Shown one piece after another: positions 63,921 through 64,000 of a stretch of 64,000 nt of DNA. The notes below the pieces were generated by a model. That model saw only the letters and a program-made list of their open reading frames with translations, was not told the origin of the DNA and did not search any database. Within the stretch, counting starts at the first letter, position 1; every line of letters begins with the position of its first letter. Source of the stretch: DATGSL01 sp964645585 (GTDB taxonomy: Bacteria; Verrucomicrobiota; Verrucomicrobiia; Opitutales; T3Sed10-336); assembly GCA_964645585.1 (NCBI GenBank), contig CAZYAN010000004.1, positions 52,576-116,575 on the forward strand. The letters run 5' to 3'. Made by a program: the position numbers and the translations under genes.

Positions 63921-64000
63921 CTTGCAAGTGCCTTTTAACCAAAGACTACAAGCGAAACCCCACCAAATTCGCCAAGGGACTCCTAACAACTTCCTAACCG

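Noticed and set aside
63805..64000. An open frame running through the right att site to the window edge, encoding MNNFTALLF and then VRIPPSPP
   Set aside because: VRIPPSPP is the translation of the tRNA-Ser 3' end and a well-known annotation artefact. The frame is truncated and shows no integrase motif, although a gene beyond 64000 cannot be excluded.

Overview
The window looks like a chromosomal segment of a GC-rich, Gram-negative bacterium of the Verrucomicrobiota, probably class Opitutae. This is inferred from gene content: paired sugar-isomerase-like and Gfo/Idh/MocA proteins, a DUF1080 protein, a PEP-CTERM protein, SUMF1-type secreted proteins, very large secreted beta-propeller proteins, ExbB/ExbD, and the C-terminal modules seen on several secreted proteins. 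No rRNA or other decisive marker is present.

Positions 1-35760 are mostly housekeeping. The order is: sugar isomerase-like protein and oxidoreductase; a long leftward run (cysK, leuC, leuD, exbB, exbD, DEAD helicase, xseA); infA; tadA and sod; recF, clpS and a DUF2017-like gene behind a DUF1080 gene; a lysine-catabolism pair (lysine 6-transaminase and an ALDH7-type dehydrogenase); a lipoprotein amidase; a second Gfo/Idh protein; a sigma-70 factor; trpE; glgC; a tandem Usp; mtaB; a DegP-like protease; a secreted PHP protein; pyrF; an ispD-rpiB fusion; a 45-codon ORF overlapping both neighbours; ispF; and a ligA whose product begins with a signal peptide.

Positions 36276-57293 are dominated by exported proteins. 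The most striking is a 1666-residue protein with a signal peptide, a SUMF1-like domain, and then 149 head-to-tail octapeptides (consensus S-[DE]-x-H-D-P-x-[RL]) covering 1213 residues almost without a break. Four bases downstream is a second exported protein of unknown family. A leftward three-gene cluster follows (S55-type peptidase, beta-propeller/Ig-like protein, rhomboid protease). A divergent 3175-residue protein then carries four FG-GAP-like propellers between repeated Ig/cadherin-like modules.

Positions 57523-63920 form a small genomic island at tRNA-Ser(CGA). The last 26 bases of the tRNA (CCA included) plus two following bases are duplicated exactly at 63893-63920. Between the copies lie a CHAP-domain remnant, a subtilase gene broken at a G6 run, a secreted protein with 14 RCC1 motifs, and a PEP-CTERM protein. 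No integrase is visible. This stretch reads as lower in GC than the rest.

The best candidate for something undescribed is the HDP-octapeptide protein with its coupled secreted partner. The exported NAD-dependent DNA ligase, the IspD-RpiB fusion and the tRNA-Ser island come next. All functional statements rest on reading motifs by eye; no database search was run.
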